Made by a program: the position numbers and the translations under genes. A DNA stretch of 64,000 bases, taken from positions 1,116,001 through 1,180,000 of the forward strand of contig OZ037864.1 in assembly GCA_964035575.1 (NCBI GenBank). The letters run 5' to 3'. The stretch is from Rhynchopus sp. YZ270_cl-10. Lineage: Eukaryota > Euglenozoa > Diplonemea > Diplonemida > Diplonemidae. Below are positions 53,984-63,043 of the stretch, piece after piece (within the stretch, counting starts at the first letter, position 1; every line of letters begins with the position of its first letter). The notes beneath the pieces were generated by a model, which had not been told where the DNA came from, did no database searches, and saw only the letters and a list, made by a program, of their open reading frames with translations.

Positions 53984-54334
53984 ACGGGAAAAAATGTGTG
54001 TGCTTTGAAGATTCGTTTTTACACTTTTTGCAAAAAAAAAATATTAGTTGGGAAAAGGTGGAATGCGAACGTGGAAAGCCCTCGGGGGAATATTGGGCAC
54101 TGCACCCCCTTGGTGCTTGGTCGAAGGATTGTCGACATAACAAAGAAAAATATGCATATTTAAGCCTATGTGTTGAGAGAACACCTCTCGCACCGCCATT
54201 CTTATTATTGAGGGGAAAATGTATGTATGTACGTATGTAGGTCAACGGTTGCTACTGTGCGGTGTCCTCTGTCTTTTGTTTTTTTTTAAACTACTTTCCT
54301 CTTATTGTCTTTTATTCGTTTTCTATATGGCACG
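53984..54334. other. Intergenic spacer
   Basis: There is no credible gene. It contains a short GTATGTATGTACGTATGTAG run at 54221-54240 and T-runs. Confidence 0.5.
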
Positions 54335-54618
54335 GTCCATAAACCACCCCCCCCAAAAGGTAACCTGGGGTCCTTATTTTTATTTCATCTGGGTTCTACT
54401 GGGACTTTCTCCCCGATTTTTTTTTTAATGAACTCAGAGTTAAGTTTCTGGGTTCAATAAAAAAAACGACGAGCAAAAAGTCCAATTGGAAATATGATGG
54501 ATACCCCCCGAGAGCAAAATAAACCAACGGTAAAAATTGGTACCCTTGGTTTCCTATAGGTTCCTATAGGAAACCTACATTTTCCCATAATTTCCCACAC
54601 AACTTACTTGACAACAGG

Positions 54619-54933
54619 ATGAAAACAAATACAAAAATGGCAAAAGTGAGTAAAACCGTGCAAGGGGCACTGGACTTTGCTAGGGCTCTGGGGGAAACGC
54701 AGTTCTCAGGGGAGAAGACTCGCAAGGAGGTTCTTGCCTACGCGAAGGCACGCAGTTGTTACCGTAGGGGTTTCCGGGAAGACGTGTGGTTCAAAGCTTT
54801 ATGGAAAGCGAGAGGAATATCCCTCATCCTTCACAGGAAGAACACCACCCGTGGGGGACGCGCGGTCCAACTGTATTTCTGCAGTAACCTGGATGAGTGT
54901 GTGGGTGTGCCATCAGAAGGTACGGAGGGGTGA
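54619..54933 (+). CDS. Hypothetical basic protein in the left foldback arm
   Basis: This 104-aa reading (start MKTNTKMAKVSKTVQGALDF) is Lys/Arg-rich with a patterned C-terminal part (GISLILHRKNTT, AVQLYFCSNLDECVG). It follows an acceptor-like GACAACAG directly before the ATG. Just after VGVPSEG comes GTACGG, which might be an intron donor. The mirrored copy in the right arm (minus strand, from 55324) starts with the same residues but changes frame after GFR, because it has one base less, and gives 166 aa reading through the spacer. I do not recognise the family. Confidence 0.4.
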   Translation: MKTNTKMAKVSKTVQGALDFARALGETQFSGEKTRKEVLAYAKARSCYRRGFREDVWFKALWKARGISLILHRKNTTRGGRAVQLYFCSNLDECVGVPSEGTEG

Positions 54934-55324
54934 ACAACGCGTATTTACCCCTTACAGCAAGGAGAATGGCAGCGGCGTCGTTGTCCGTGCCTCCAAACAC
55001 GCGGAAGGCTTGTGCAAAACGTACCTTCTGATGGCACACCCACACACTCATCCAGGTTACTGCAGAAATACAGTTGGACCGCGCGTCCCCCACGGGTGGT
55101 GTTCTTCCTGTGAAGGATGAGGGATATTCCTCTCGCTTTCCATAAAGCTTTGAACCACACGTCTTCCGGAAACCCCTACGGTAACAACTGCGTGCCTTCG
55201 CGTAGGCAAGAACCTCCTTGCGAGTCTTCTCCCCTGAGAACTGCGTTTCCCCCAGAGCCCTAGCAAAGTCCAGTGCCCCTTGCACGGTTTTACTCACTTT
55301 TGCCATTTTTGTATTTGTTTTCAT
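54824..55324 (-). CDS. Mirror-copy ORF of the right foldback arm
   Basis: The minus-strand ORF shares its first 52 residues with the left-arm protein, then reads another frame (RKTCGSKLYGKREE), crosses the spacer (FAQAFRVFGGTDNDAAAILLAV) and ends within the left arm. Only one of the two versions can be the original coding frame. The left-arm version looks more natural before the arm end and this one looks more natural inside the spacer. Confidence 0.3.
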   Translation of the reverse strand: MKTNTKMAKVSKTVQGALDFARALGETQFSGEKTRKEVLAYAKARSCYRRGFRKTCGSKLYGKREEYPSSFTGRTPPVGDARSNCISAVTWMSVWVCHQKVRFAQAFRVFGGTDNDAAAILLAVRGKYALFTPPYLLMAHPHTHPGYCRNTVGPRVPHGWCSSCEG

Positions 55325-55607
55325 CCTGTTGTCAAGTAAGTTGTGTGGGAAATTATGGGAAAATGTAGGTTTCCTATAGGAACCTATAGGAAACCAAGGG
55401 TACCAATTTTTACCGTTGGTTTATTTTGCTCTCGGGGGGTATCCATCATATTTCCAATTGAACTTTTTGCTCGTCGTTTTTTTATTGAACCCAGAAACTT
55501 AACTCTGAGTTCATTAAAAAAAAAATCGGGGAGAAAGTCCCAGTAGAACCCAGATGAAATAAAAATAAGGACCCCAGGTTACCTTTTGGGGGGGGTGGTT
55601 TATGGAC

Positions 55608-56217
55608 TGACCCATATCTATGAGAACCCCCCAGTGAACCGTTTGGGACCCCACTCTGCCTAGACATGTGGCTCAGGGTTGTTATGTTTGTCTGTAGTAT
55701 ACAAGAAATGAAGAGACTCCAGTTCTGTTTTTTCTTCATTGGCGTCTGTTTCTCGAGAGTTTGAGGTGGCGTTATACTCTTGGTTGCCGTTACACCCATT
55801 TGCCATATATTTTGGGGGGACTACACAGGTGTCACATATTTCCCCCACAATGTGGCGGTTGGGCCTTGTTTGGGTCCTTTTTTTGTTTTTGTGAAATCTT
55901 GGATTCTTCTTACCCCTCATATTTTTTCTTCCCTCCCCAGACATTTCCATGTCTATATGAGTCCCCCCCACCACAGCAAACATTGAAAAAGCGGAATTTT
56001 ATTGCATTTTCCCCAATCTTTCCCCAACCGGACCCCAGGGCTACCCTGTTACCACCGAAATGGATGTAGGACTGCATGGTTTGGGGTCCACCCCCGGGAC
56101 ACCTGGTCATAAACTGCCACGAGCGGGTTATTGTTTCAAGTCAACTTTTTTTGTTAGCTGACCATCACATCACATCTCTTCAGGCCCCCCCCCCCCCACC
56201 CCACCCCCTCCCAGAAG
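55608..56217. other. Spacer upstream of the PIF1 gene
   Basis: No gene is seen. It holds a diverged class C element (56104-56150) preceded by GGGGTCCACCCCCGGG, and a C-run ending CCCAG at 56214, 3 nt before the ATG. Confidence 0.6.
56104..56150 (+). repeat. Hairpin-family element (class C, diverged)
   Basis: GGTCATAAACTGCCACGAGCGGG, then TTTCAAGTCAACTTTTTTT. It keeps the CACGAG and TTTCAAGTCA blocks and shares its upstream GGGGTCCACCCCC with the copy at 49031. Confidence 0.5.
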
Positions 56218-58221
56218 ATGAGGAGCTTTCTACGCTCCCACTTAAGATCGGCCGTGTACGTAGCATCGCCACAACTGAGAACCGCTGCGTCCGCTGTCAA
56301 AGCACCGCCAAAGAAAAGACAAACAAAAGCGAAGGTAGTTGAGAAGACACCTGAGGTGGCCGTTGTGACGAAGGTGCAGGAGGTGGAGGTGAAGCATGTT
56401 GAGGTGAAGGCGGACGCGCTCCCTAAGGCTAAGAAAGAGAAGAAGGCGAAGACAGCAAAGGCGAATGCAGTTGAGACGACACCTGAGGTGGCCGACGCGG
56501 CAGAGGCAGAGGCAGAGGTGGAGGTGAAGCAAGACGTCTTCTCTCAGAAGGGGAAGACCAAGGAAGAGAAGAAGGCAGCACAGGAAAAGGAAGAGGCAAA
56601 ACAAAAAAAAAGGGAAGCGGCGAAGGAAGCTGATGCGAAGGATGAGCTCTACTCTGAGGAGGTGAAGGCGAAACGGCGTTTGGAGGCGAAGATGATGCTG
56701 ACGTACGGTTTGAACGAGAGACAGACGGAAAGCTTCCACATCGCCGACCGTGGTGCAAGCCTTCTCCTCATTGGTGCTGCGGGGACGGGTAAGTCTGAGG
56801 TGACACGTCGGATACGCGAGGGGCGTATCCTCTCTGGCTGTGCTGTGGCAGCGTGTGCACCCTTCGGTGTTGCCGCATGCAACGTGAACGGCTTCACCAT
56901 CCACTCCACATTCTCCATATCAACCCACGACCTCTCCCAGCTCGAAACCCTCGAACCCGGCACCGACACCTGGGACAAACTACGGGAGAAGATTGCCACA
57001 CAGTCCTACAAAGACCGCAAGGAGCTGTGGCAGACAATGAACACCCTCGTTATCGATGAGATTAGTACCTGCAATAGCACCACCTTCGCAATTCTCGACT
57101 ATATGGCAAAGCTGTTCAGACGGAACGACAAGCCCTTCGGCGGGATCCAGGTTGTGGCTGTCGGGGACTTCCTGCAGCTGCCCCCTGTCGAGGGCGACTG
57201 GGCGTTCAACTGCCAAGAGTTTGAGGATCTGTTTGGAAGCGATGGTGCGAAGTGTGTGGAGCTGACCGAGGTTGTGCGGCAAGCAGACGACCCAGACTTC
57301 ATGGAGCTGCTCCACGTTATCCGCAACCTCGACCCGGACAAGGATGAAACCGTCGAGCACTACTTCGTGAAGGAGCTTCTGCAAAGAACCTGCTCCGTGA
57401 TTGAGTCCTCAGAAAAACTGCCCCCTGACTGCGTCCGCATTGTCCCCTTGCGTGCCATGGCGGAGAAGTACAACCTGACGCGGATGCAGAGCCTTGACGC
57501 GAAGACGTCCAACATGTACATCTCCTACGACAGCAACATGCGTATTGACACTGCTCTCAGTAGTTCCTTCCTTGGGTCGTCTGTCAATGCGTCCAAGACC
57601 TCAGCAAGGGAGTTGCTCAATATTGACAAAATCCTGGACGACATGCTTGGACACAGCAAGGCAGAGACGGTGCTTGAACTACGCAAGGGTGCCCGCGTCA
57701 TGCAACTGTCGAACGTGACGCACACAAACCTTGCAAGCAACGCAGACTCAGGCAAGCAGGTCGTGAACGGACATACAGGAACAGTGGTAGACTTCGTCAA
57801 CTCATCTGAACTGACGAAAATGTCGCAGCACACCGACATGTGGACACGCCTGCGCAAGAGAGACAACATGCCAAGCAAGCTCCCGCTTGTGAAGTGGGAC
57901 CACTCACGGCAAAGCAGCATTGTCCAGCCCGGCATGACTCAGGTGGGTGACGTGTACAACACAAAATGCCGCATAAAAAAACGTCTCCAACTCCCGCTCG
58001 CGCCTGCATGGGCGATTACTGCACATAAATGCCAAGGGATGACGCTAGAAGGGAACGTCAGTGTCAGCATGAAGCACTCCTTTGCACCAGGGCAATGCTA
58101 CGTTGCGCTGTCCAGAAGCAAGTTAGGTAAGGCAACCTACATCGATGGGCTGCAGGACTCGATTCGCGGTCTGTATGCATCGCGCGAAGCTCTAGACTTC
58201 CTGAAAGGGATCCGAGGGTAG
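56218..58221 (+). CDS. PIF1-family DNA helicase, probably mitochondrial
   Basis: PIF1 helicases unwind DNA 5' to 3', resolve G-quadruplexes and maintain mitochondrial and nuclear DNA. The 667-aa protein starts with an Arg/Ser/Ala-rich presequence-like stretch (MRSFLRSHLRSAVYVASPQLRTAASAV), which suggests a mitochondrial address. A highly charged linker (about 30-150) holds an imperfect repeat built on K/E-TTPEVA and VEVK blocks. The helicase core follows: Walker A GAAGTGKS at 186-193, Walker B LVIDEIS, motif III VGDFLQLPP, ELTEVVRQ and the C-terminal AWAITAHKCQGMTLE and YVALSRSK motifs. All catalytic motifs are intact. It has no introns. Kinetoplastids carry many mitochondrial PIF1 paralogues, which fits a euglenozoan source. 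Confidence 0.93.
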   Translation: MRSFLRSHLRSAVYVASPQLRTAASAVKAPPKKRQTKAKVVEKTPEVAVVTKVQEVEVKHVEVKADALPKAKKEKKAKTAKANAVETTPEVADAAEAEAEVEVKQDVFSQKGKTKEEKKAAQEKEEAKQKKREAAKEADAKDELYSEEVKAKRRLEAKMMLTYGLNERQTESFHIADRGASLLLIGAAGTGKSEVTRRIREGRILSGCAVAACAPFGVAACNVNGFTIHSTFSISTHDLSQLETLEPGTDTWDKLREKIATQSYKDRKELWQTMNTLVIDEISTCNSTTFAILDYMAKLFRRNDKPFGGIQVVAVGDFLQLPPVEGDWAFNCQEFEDLFGSDGAKCVELTEVVRQADDPDFMELLHVIRNLDPDKDETVEHYFVKELLQRTCSVIESSEKLPPDCVRIVPLRAMAEKYNLTRMQSLDAKTSNMYISYDSNMRIDTALSSSFLGSSVNASKTSARELLNIDKILDDMLGHSKAETVLELRKGARVMQLSNVTHTNLASNADSGKQVVNGHTGTVVDFVNSSELTKMSQHTDMWTRLRKRDNMPSKLPLVKWDHSRQSSIVQPGMTQVGDVYNTKCRIKKRLQLPLAPAWAITAHKCQGMTLEGNVSVSMKHSFAPGQCYVALSRSKLGKATYIDGLQDSIRGLYASREALDFLKGIRG

Positions 58222-58483
58222 GTATTCGAATGTGCTCCTAAGCACACCGTTGCCGGCGTGTTTTTGACATATTTTTTTTCTTGATTTTTTACCACTTTTC
58301 TTTTTTTTATAGCACTTTGTTTATATTTTACTTTTATGTACCGGTCAAAGGGGATCACTCTACTGTCTGGGTATTGGAACGGTGTGGGGTTGATGATATC
58401 CCTTTTTCTCTTTTTTGAGGGAACACGGTGCTTACGTGTGTGCACGTATCGACACTACTTAGATTATTGCCAGGGGGGGTATT

Positions 58484-58519
58484 TTGTCACGAGAGGGCTT
58501 TGCATTACAAAGTCACATT
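58484..58519 (+). repeat. Hairpin-family element (class C)
   Basis: TTGTCACGAGAGGGCTTTGCATTACAAAGTCACATTTTG, very close to the copies at 18339 and 49031. Confidence 0.6.
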
Positions 58520-58706
58520 TTGTGAACGAGTCAGGGGGGAGGGTGCGTCGGGGGATGTGGTGTGCGCTGAACGAAGTTCTGGGTCGTTCAAAAGGGGCGG
58601 AACATTTGACCCAGTGTGTATGAAGTGTTTTTTTTTCTTATTTTTATTATTATCTAGATGCTATTTTCGCTTCCCTCTGCCTAAAATAAAACCCCTCACC
58701 CCGGGG

Positions 58707-58889
58707 GCAACAGTATCATTAAATGTTATTTCAATGATGATACCAGGTGAGTGACGACACCTCCCCCCTTTTTTTCTGCCAGTTGTGTGTGCACATTTAG
58801 GAAGACAACTTCCTCTGTTAGCCCTACTCCATTTTATTGGAGCTGTTCCAGGACCGTGTATGCTCCGTTCCATAAAAAGGAATGGTAAA
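58707..58889. repeat. Dispersed repeat, copy 2 (partner at 27959-28150)
   Basis: 183 bp closely match 27959-28150, with a deletion near the left end and a 2-bp TG insertion in GTTGTGTGTGCAC. See the partner entry. Confidence 0.65.
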
Positions 58890-59481
58890 GAAGTTCAATA
58901 ACAAAAAAAAGTCTCACCAGAGTTCCCCATTGTGTGTCACCTCTGTCCTTCAAAACCATGAGGTGTGCTGTCCTGAAGTTTCCATTCTTTGAGTGATAGA
59001 CTCTAAGAACAGGCGCTGCCTTTGTGGGTGATATCCAAATGGGAAAAGCAATCTCGTCATGGCAGCGCAGAAAAACCAATACTCCAGCGAATCAGGAAAG
59101 GAGAAAAAAAAAAAAAGAAAAAAAAAAAGAAAAATAAAAGAAGAAGGGGGAAAAAAGAAGAAAAACACAAACAAAAAAAAAGAGTCTCAGAAAGTGCCAG
59201 ATTCGCGCTACTTATGTCGCCAACATTACCCACTTTTGCTCACCTCCCCTTCCCCTTCCCCACCCCCTCGACAGCAAAAAAAAAAAAAACTAACAAAAAT
59301 TGAAAACAAGAAAAATCCATTTTTTTAACTAGAAAACACTGCAAAAAAAAAAGCACACATTTTTATTCCTCCCCCTCTTCCTCTTTTCTATCAACACCAC
59401 ACAATCCAGCAAAACAAAAAAATCTTCCACATGCACCATGAATAAAATCCCAGCTCCTCCACTACTCTTTGAACAACAAAG

Positions 59482-60498
59482 ATGATGTCAACCGACAACC
59501 CTAGCCCCATGAACACCGATGCCTCTATGATGTCCCACATGGAAGCCATCCGGGGGGCGCTTATCGACGAACGGCGTGAATTGGAGAGACAACGGCAGGA
59601 GCTGGCTGCGGAGCGGGCTAGGTTTGGCGAGGAGAGGCGGTTGTTTGAGGTGGAGAAGCGAGCCTTGCGGGATCGGGTCGCTCGGGGGACAGGGATGGTG
59701 TGTCCCATGAACGGCGATGTGGTCGAGCTCAATGTGGGCGGGCGGCACTTCACCACCTCCTTGACAACGCTCCGTCACGACCCCGCCTCGCTCCTCACAG
59801 CGCTCTTCGACGCCCCTTCCAAGATCCCGCTCGATCCGGATGGCCGCTTCTTCCTAGACTACTCAGGTGACGCCTTTGACTATGTTCTTAAGCATTTGCG
59901 TGGTGACAAGTTCTTTGTAAAACGAGGAGACCCCTTAGTAGCAGAAGTCTTCCAACTCGCCCACCGTCTCAACCTCACATCCTTCGTCCGTGTCATTGAA
60001 AAGGTGTTGCGGAATGTTAAGGCCGCGAATGGAAGGGCGCGGTCGATGTCGGGGGGTGTGGCTGCGGGGGGAGGTGGGGGTGGAGGTGGAGACCCTGGCG
60101 TGCAGCAGGAAATCTTTGCAAAGCAACCCCCGCAAATGCAGCCGCAGCATCCACAGTCCCCATCGAAGGTGAAGCCGTCGGGGCCTACGCACGACCCGTA
60201 CATCTCACCACGGGGAGGGGTGGGTAGCAGGCCCCACAACACCTCGCAGTCCCCTCTTCCCAGGAGGCGTGTCGTGGTGACTGACGCTGGTATTGCTGTG
60301 CCCACCCTCGATACCCCTATGGGTGTAGGTGTGGGCATGGGTGGTGTTACTGACCCCCTCCAAAGGGCATTGAAACGCCAAAGGGCGAAGTTGGACGCAA
60401 AGCTCGGCGCAGTCGCGCTGGAGCACGTCCACGGGGAGCAAATGTCCTCCCAAGCAGTGTCATCGTGGGAGCAGCATTGGAAGAATATGGGGAATTGA
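59482..60498 (+). CDS. KCTD-type T1/BTB domain protein
   Basis: This 338-aa protein has a coiled coil (about 25-68: IDERRELERQRQELAAERARFGEERRLFEVEKRAL), then a potassium-channel tetramerisation (T1) domain (about 79-175) with VELNVGGRHFTTSLTTLRHDP, SLLTALFD, GRFFLDYSGDAFDYVLKHLRG and a closing helix. With no channel segments it belongs to the soluble KCTD group, which form oligomers and often act as Cullin-3 adaptors. A Gly-rich and Pro/Gln-rich linker follows, then a C-terminal helix (LQRALKRQRAKLDAKLG). Two ATGs in tandem (59482, 59485) start the frame. It has no introns. Confidence 0.9.
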   Translation: MMSTDNPSPMNTDASMMSHMEAIRGALIDERRELERQRQELAAERARFGEERRLFEVEKRALRDRVARGTGMVCPMNGDVVELNVGGRHFTTSLTTLRHDPASLLTALFDAPSKIPLDPDGRFFLDYSGDAFDYVLKHLRGDKFFVKRGDPLVAEVFQLAHRLNLTSFVRVIEKVLRNVKAANGRARSMSGGVAAGGGGGGGGDPGVQQEIFAKQPPQMQPQHPQSPSKVKPSGPTHDPYISPRGGVGSRPHNTSQSPLPRRRVVVTDAGIAVPTLDTPMGVGVGMGGVTDPLQRALKRQRAKLDAKLGAVALEHVHGEQMSSQAVSSWEQHWKNMGN

Positions 60499-60742
60499 AA
60501 CCGTTTATTCGGGCGAGATTCCTCTTTACTAACCTTAATTTTGCATACGTTTTTTTTTTGTTGTACACCCAGCTTGTTTTGTAGTTACCTTTGGGGCGTT
60601 CCCCCTGTACAATACTGTATTTAGATTAAAAGACACCCCCATTTTTTCCCCCCAAAATAGTGATGAAAAGAACGTGCCTCCTGACTCTCTCTTCCTACAG
60701 CATTTTCCCCTCTCTCTCTACCCGCAACCTTTCTCTTTAATT
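60499..60742. other. Short spacer and HisG leader
   Basis: A T-run and C-runs lead to CTCTTCCTACAG at 60700, a strong acceptor-like site 42 nt before the HisG ATG. Confidence 0.5.
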
Positions 60743-61932
60743 ATGTCTGATGCATCTGTTAGCCCGAAGGCGTCGATCGAGAGGCGTTCTAGCAACCAAA
60801 ACCTGCTTGGCATTGGGGCGGATAAGCAGTTGATGGACAAGCTTTTGTTTGCGGTGCCGAAGAAGGGGCGTCTGCACGACCAGTGCATTGACCTGCTTGC
60901 GAAGATTGGGCTGAAGTACAGACGTAAGCCGCGTCTCGACATTGCAATGTGCACGAACCTGCCCATTGCTCTTGTCTTCCTTCCTGCGTCCGACATCCCC
61001 CGCTACATTGCCGACTCTCACGTCGACCTGGGCATCACAGGAGAGGATATGATCGCAGAGAAAGGTGTGGACGTAAAGCTCGAAGTCAAGCTAGGCTTCG
61101 GTAAATGCCGTCTCTGCCTGCAGGCGCCCGTCCCCTCTGCAGTCACTGCAGGTGAGGAGCTTCTGGGCAAGCGTGTCATCACATCGTTCCCGAACCTCTC
61201 CCGCAAATACTTTTCAGAGGTTATCGAGAAGAGTGGTGCCAAGGCGGAGGCCGACAAGACGCAGGTCACCTTTGTCAGCGGGTCTGTCGAGGTGGCGTGC
61301 GGGTTGGGGCTTGCAGACGGGATTGTGGATCTGGTGGAGTCGGGAGACACAATGGTGGCACACAACCTAATGATCGTGGACACGCTCATGTCAACACAAG
61401 CAGTGCTAGTGTCCAACACGCACACCTCCTTCCCGCAGCTCATCAAGAAGCTCAACCGCAGAATCGAGGGTGTCATTGCCGCTAAGAACTACAAGATGAT
61501 TGCCTACAACATCGAGAAAGACATGCTGGAGAAGGCGACAGAGCTGACCCCTGGACAACAGGCACCCACCGTTCAGCCGCTTGTTGACACGAACTGGTTT
61601 GCGGTGCAGGCCATGGTTAAGACCCACGCAGTGCACGACGTATGTTCATTTCCGACAATTTATCCCACAAAAATTACCAAGCATGGGAGAGTTATAATCA
61701 CCTTGCCACCTCTCTTTTTATGCACGAGAGGGCCCGTTTTTCAAGTTTTCAAGTTTTCTTCTTTTATTATTCTTTACTCTGTCTTGCATTGCGCATGTGT
61801 TCCCTTTGCTTTACTTTGTTTATCATTCGAACAACCCTACAGATGATGGACGACCTGCACGACATTGGCGCAACTGGCATTGTCATCACCGAGATTGCGA
61901 ACACACGTCTCACCATGGGGGAGCTGCAGTGA
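60743..61932 (+). CDS. HisG: ATP phosphoribosyltransferase (long form)
   Basis: This enzyme condenses ATP with PRPP in the first, feedback-regulated step of histidine synthesis. Exon 1 (60743-61639) and exon 2 (61843-61932) join in phase 0 across an intron opening GTATGT and ending CTACAG, giving 328 aa. The catalytic part has LLFAVPKKGRLHDQCIDLL, SHVDLGITGEDM, RVITSFPNLSRKYF, SGSVEVACGLGLADGIVDLVESG (the PRPP-binding loop) and VDTLMSTQAVL. The regulatory ACT-like C-terminal domain ends MMDDLHDIGATGIVITEIANTRL, partly encoded by exon 2. This is the long, HisZ-independent type. There is a 30-residue polar N-terminal extension. The intron contains a class C repeat (61721-61760). Its presence suggests histidine prototrophy. 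Confidence 0.95.
61721..61760 (+). repeat. Hairpin-family element (class C) inside the HisG intron
   Basis: TGCACGAGAGGGCCCGTTTTTCAAG followed by TTTTCAAG and T-rich sequence. Its position within an intron shows that the family is not limited to spacers. Confidence 0.5.
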
Positions 61933-62909
61933 GAGCGATCTGGTGTGGGGGGAGGTACAAATGGGGCATAAATACAGCAAACAGCGTGCCAAAAGCTCCA
62001 AAGTTCTTTATGTCTGTTGTCTTCGACATTACCTTCTACCCCGTTTTTGCTCAGAGGGAGAGAAAAACTGGCAGCCTAAATATGCCCCCGGAGACGGCCA
62101 ATGAATGGCATCTGATGAGGAATTTTTTTTGTTTTTTCAAAACACCCGGCGGCACTTACCGTCATCTTTTCGACCAAAAGGAGGTGCTCACATGCTGTTC
62201 CTGACCCACCACCATTGCGCGCCCTTTTTCCTCACGGTAATTATTTATTCTACAAAAAAAACGTATCCCCCTTTTAATGAACAAAAAAAAACGTTGTACA
62301 TATGTTCGTGTCTCAGCGACCTCCGCTTCTTTGTTTGAATAATGTCCGCTCGTTAGATTTTCTCAAAGAGCATGGCAAAAAGGGAGGGCAGCCCTGAGAC
62401 AACATTTGTTACATGACCGAAAAATTAAACGTGCGTTGACACAAAATGTGGCAACTGCACAAAAAGAATATAAAAAAACCCCATTTTTTTTTTTTTTTTT
62501 TGGAAAGACGTAATGTCTTTCAAAGGCTTTTAGTGTTGTGGACTATCTCAGGGCCAGTATTCTGGTATAAATCACCTCTTCTTTTGTCTTTTTTCTGTGT
62601 TTCCGCTAAAAAAAAGCGCGTGTGTGTGTGCGTTCTGCCTCTTACAGTTTGATCCTCTTGGGTTATGTTTCTTTTCTTTTTGTTGTATGGGCTGCAAACC
62701 CATGCTGACGTTTGAGGTTTTATATATCCGATGCTGTGTTCACCTTTGCTGTCGTTTTTTTTTTAAAATCCCCCCATACCCCGGGTGCCTACATCCACAG
62801 AGGTGTTAGCATCTTTTCATACCTTAGTTTTTTCCCCCTAAATGTAAATGTCATGTGAACCATTCATCAATTTTTCTACATGGTTTACAATTTTTGTTCT
62901 GAAAGTTCT

Positions 62910-62934
62910 AAGATGCGTGAGTCCCATTCATCTT
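62910..62934 (+). repeat. Hairpin-family element (short form)
   Basis: AAGATG/CATCTT is a perfect outer stem around CGTGAGTCCCATT, followed by TCAATC. Confidence 0.45.
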
Positions 62935-63043
62935 TCAATCTTTCATCCCTACCTGCTATGTTGTTATCGTTCATACCTGGTGTAGCACGATTCTTCACTT
63001 TGCCAGTCCAACTTCTATTGGTTTTCTAACTTTTTTGGGGCAG

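Larger units (their letters stand above)
54335..55607. mobile_element. 1.27-kb foldback element with near-perfect inverted arms
   Basis: The left arm (54335-54924, 590 bp) and right arm (55020-55607, 588 bp) are inverted copies, separated by 95 bp. I see only two single-base length differences (a G-run at 54777 and an A-run near 54467) and very few substitutions, so the arms are very young or are being homogenised. Weaker matching extends to ATATGG at 54325 and its inverse ending at 55617. Each arm carries the same small ORF reading inward. The spacer is open on the minus strand in one frame. No known transposase is recognised. Alternatives are a palindromic duplication of one small gene or a foldback transposon. 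Confidence 0.85.
58222..59481. other. Intergenic spacer
   Basis: There is no credible gene. It contains a class C element (58484), a dispersed-repeat copy (58707-58889) and an A-rich tract (59104-59190). Minus-strand coding-like peptides at 58890-59060 (HDEIAFPIWISPTKAAPVLRVY) may be more of the same decayed repeat. CCCAG at 59453 lies 28 nt before the next ATG. Confidence 0.6.
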
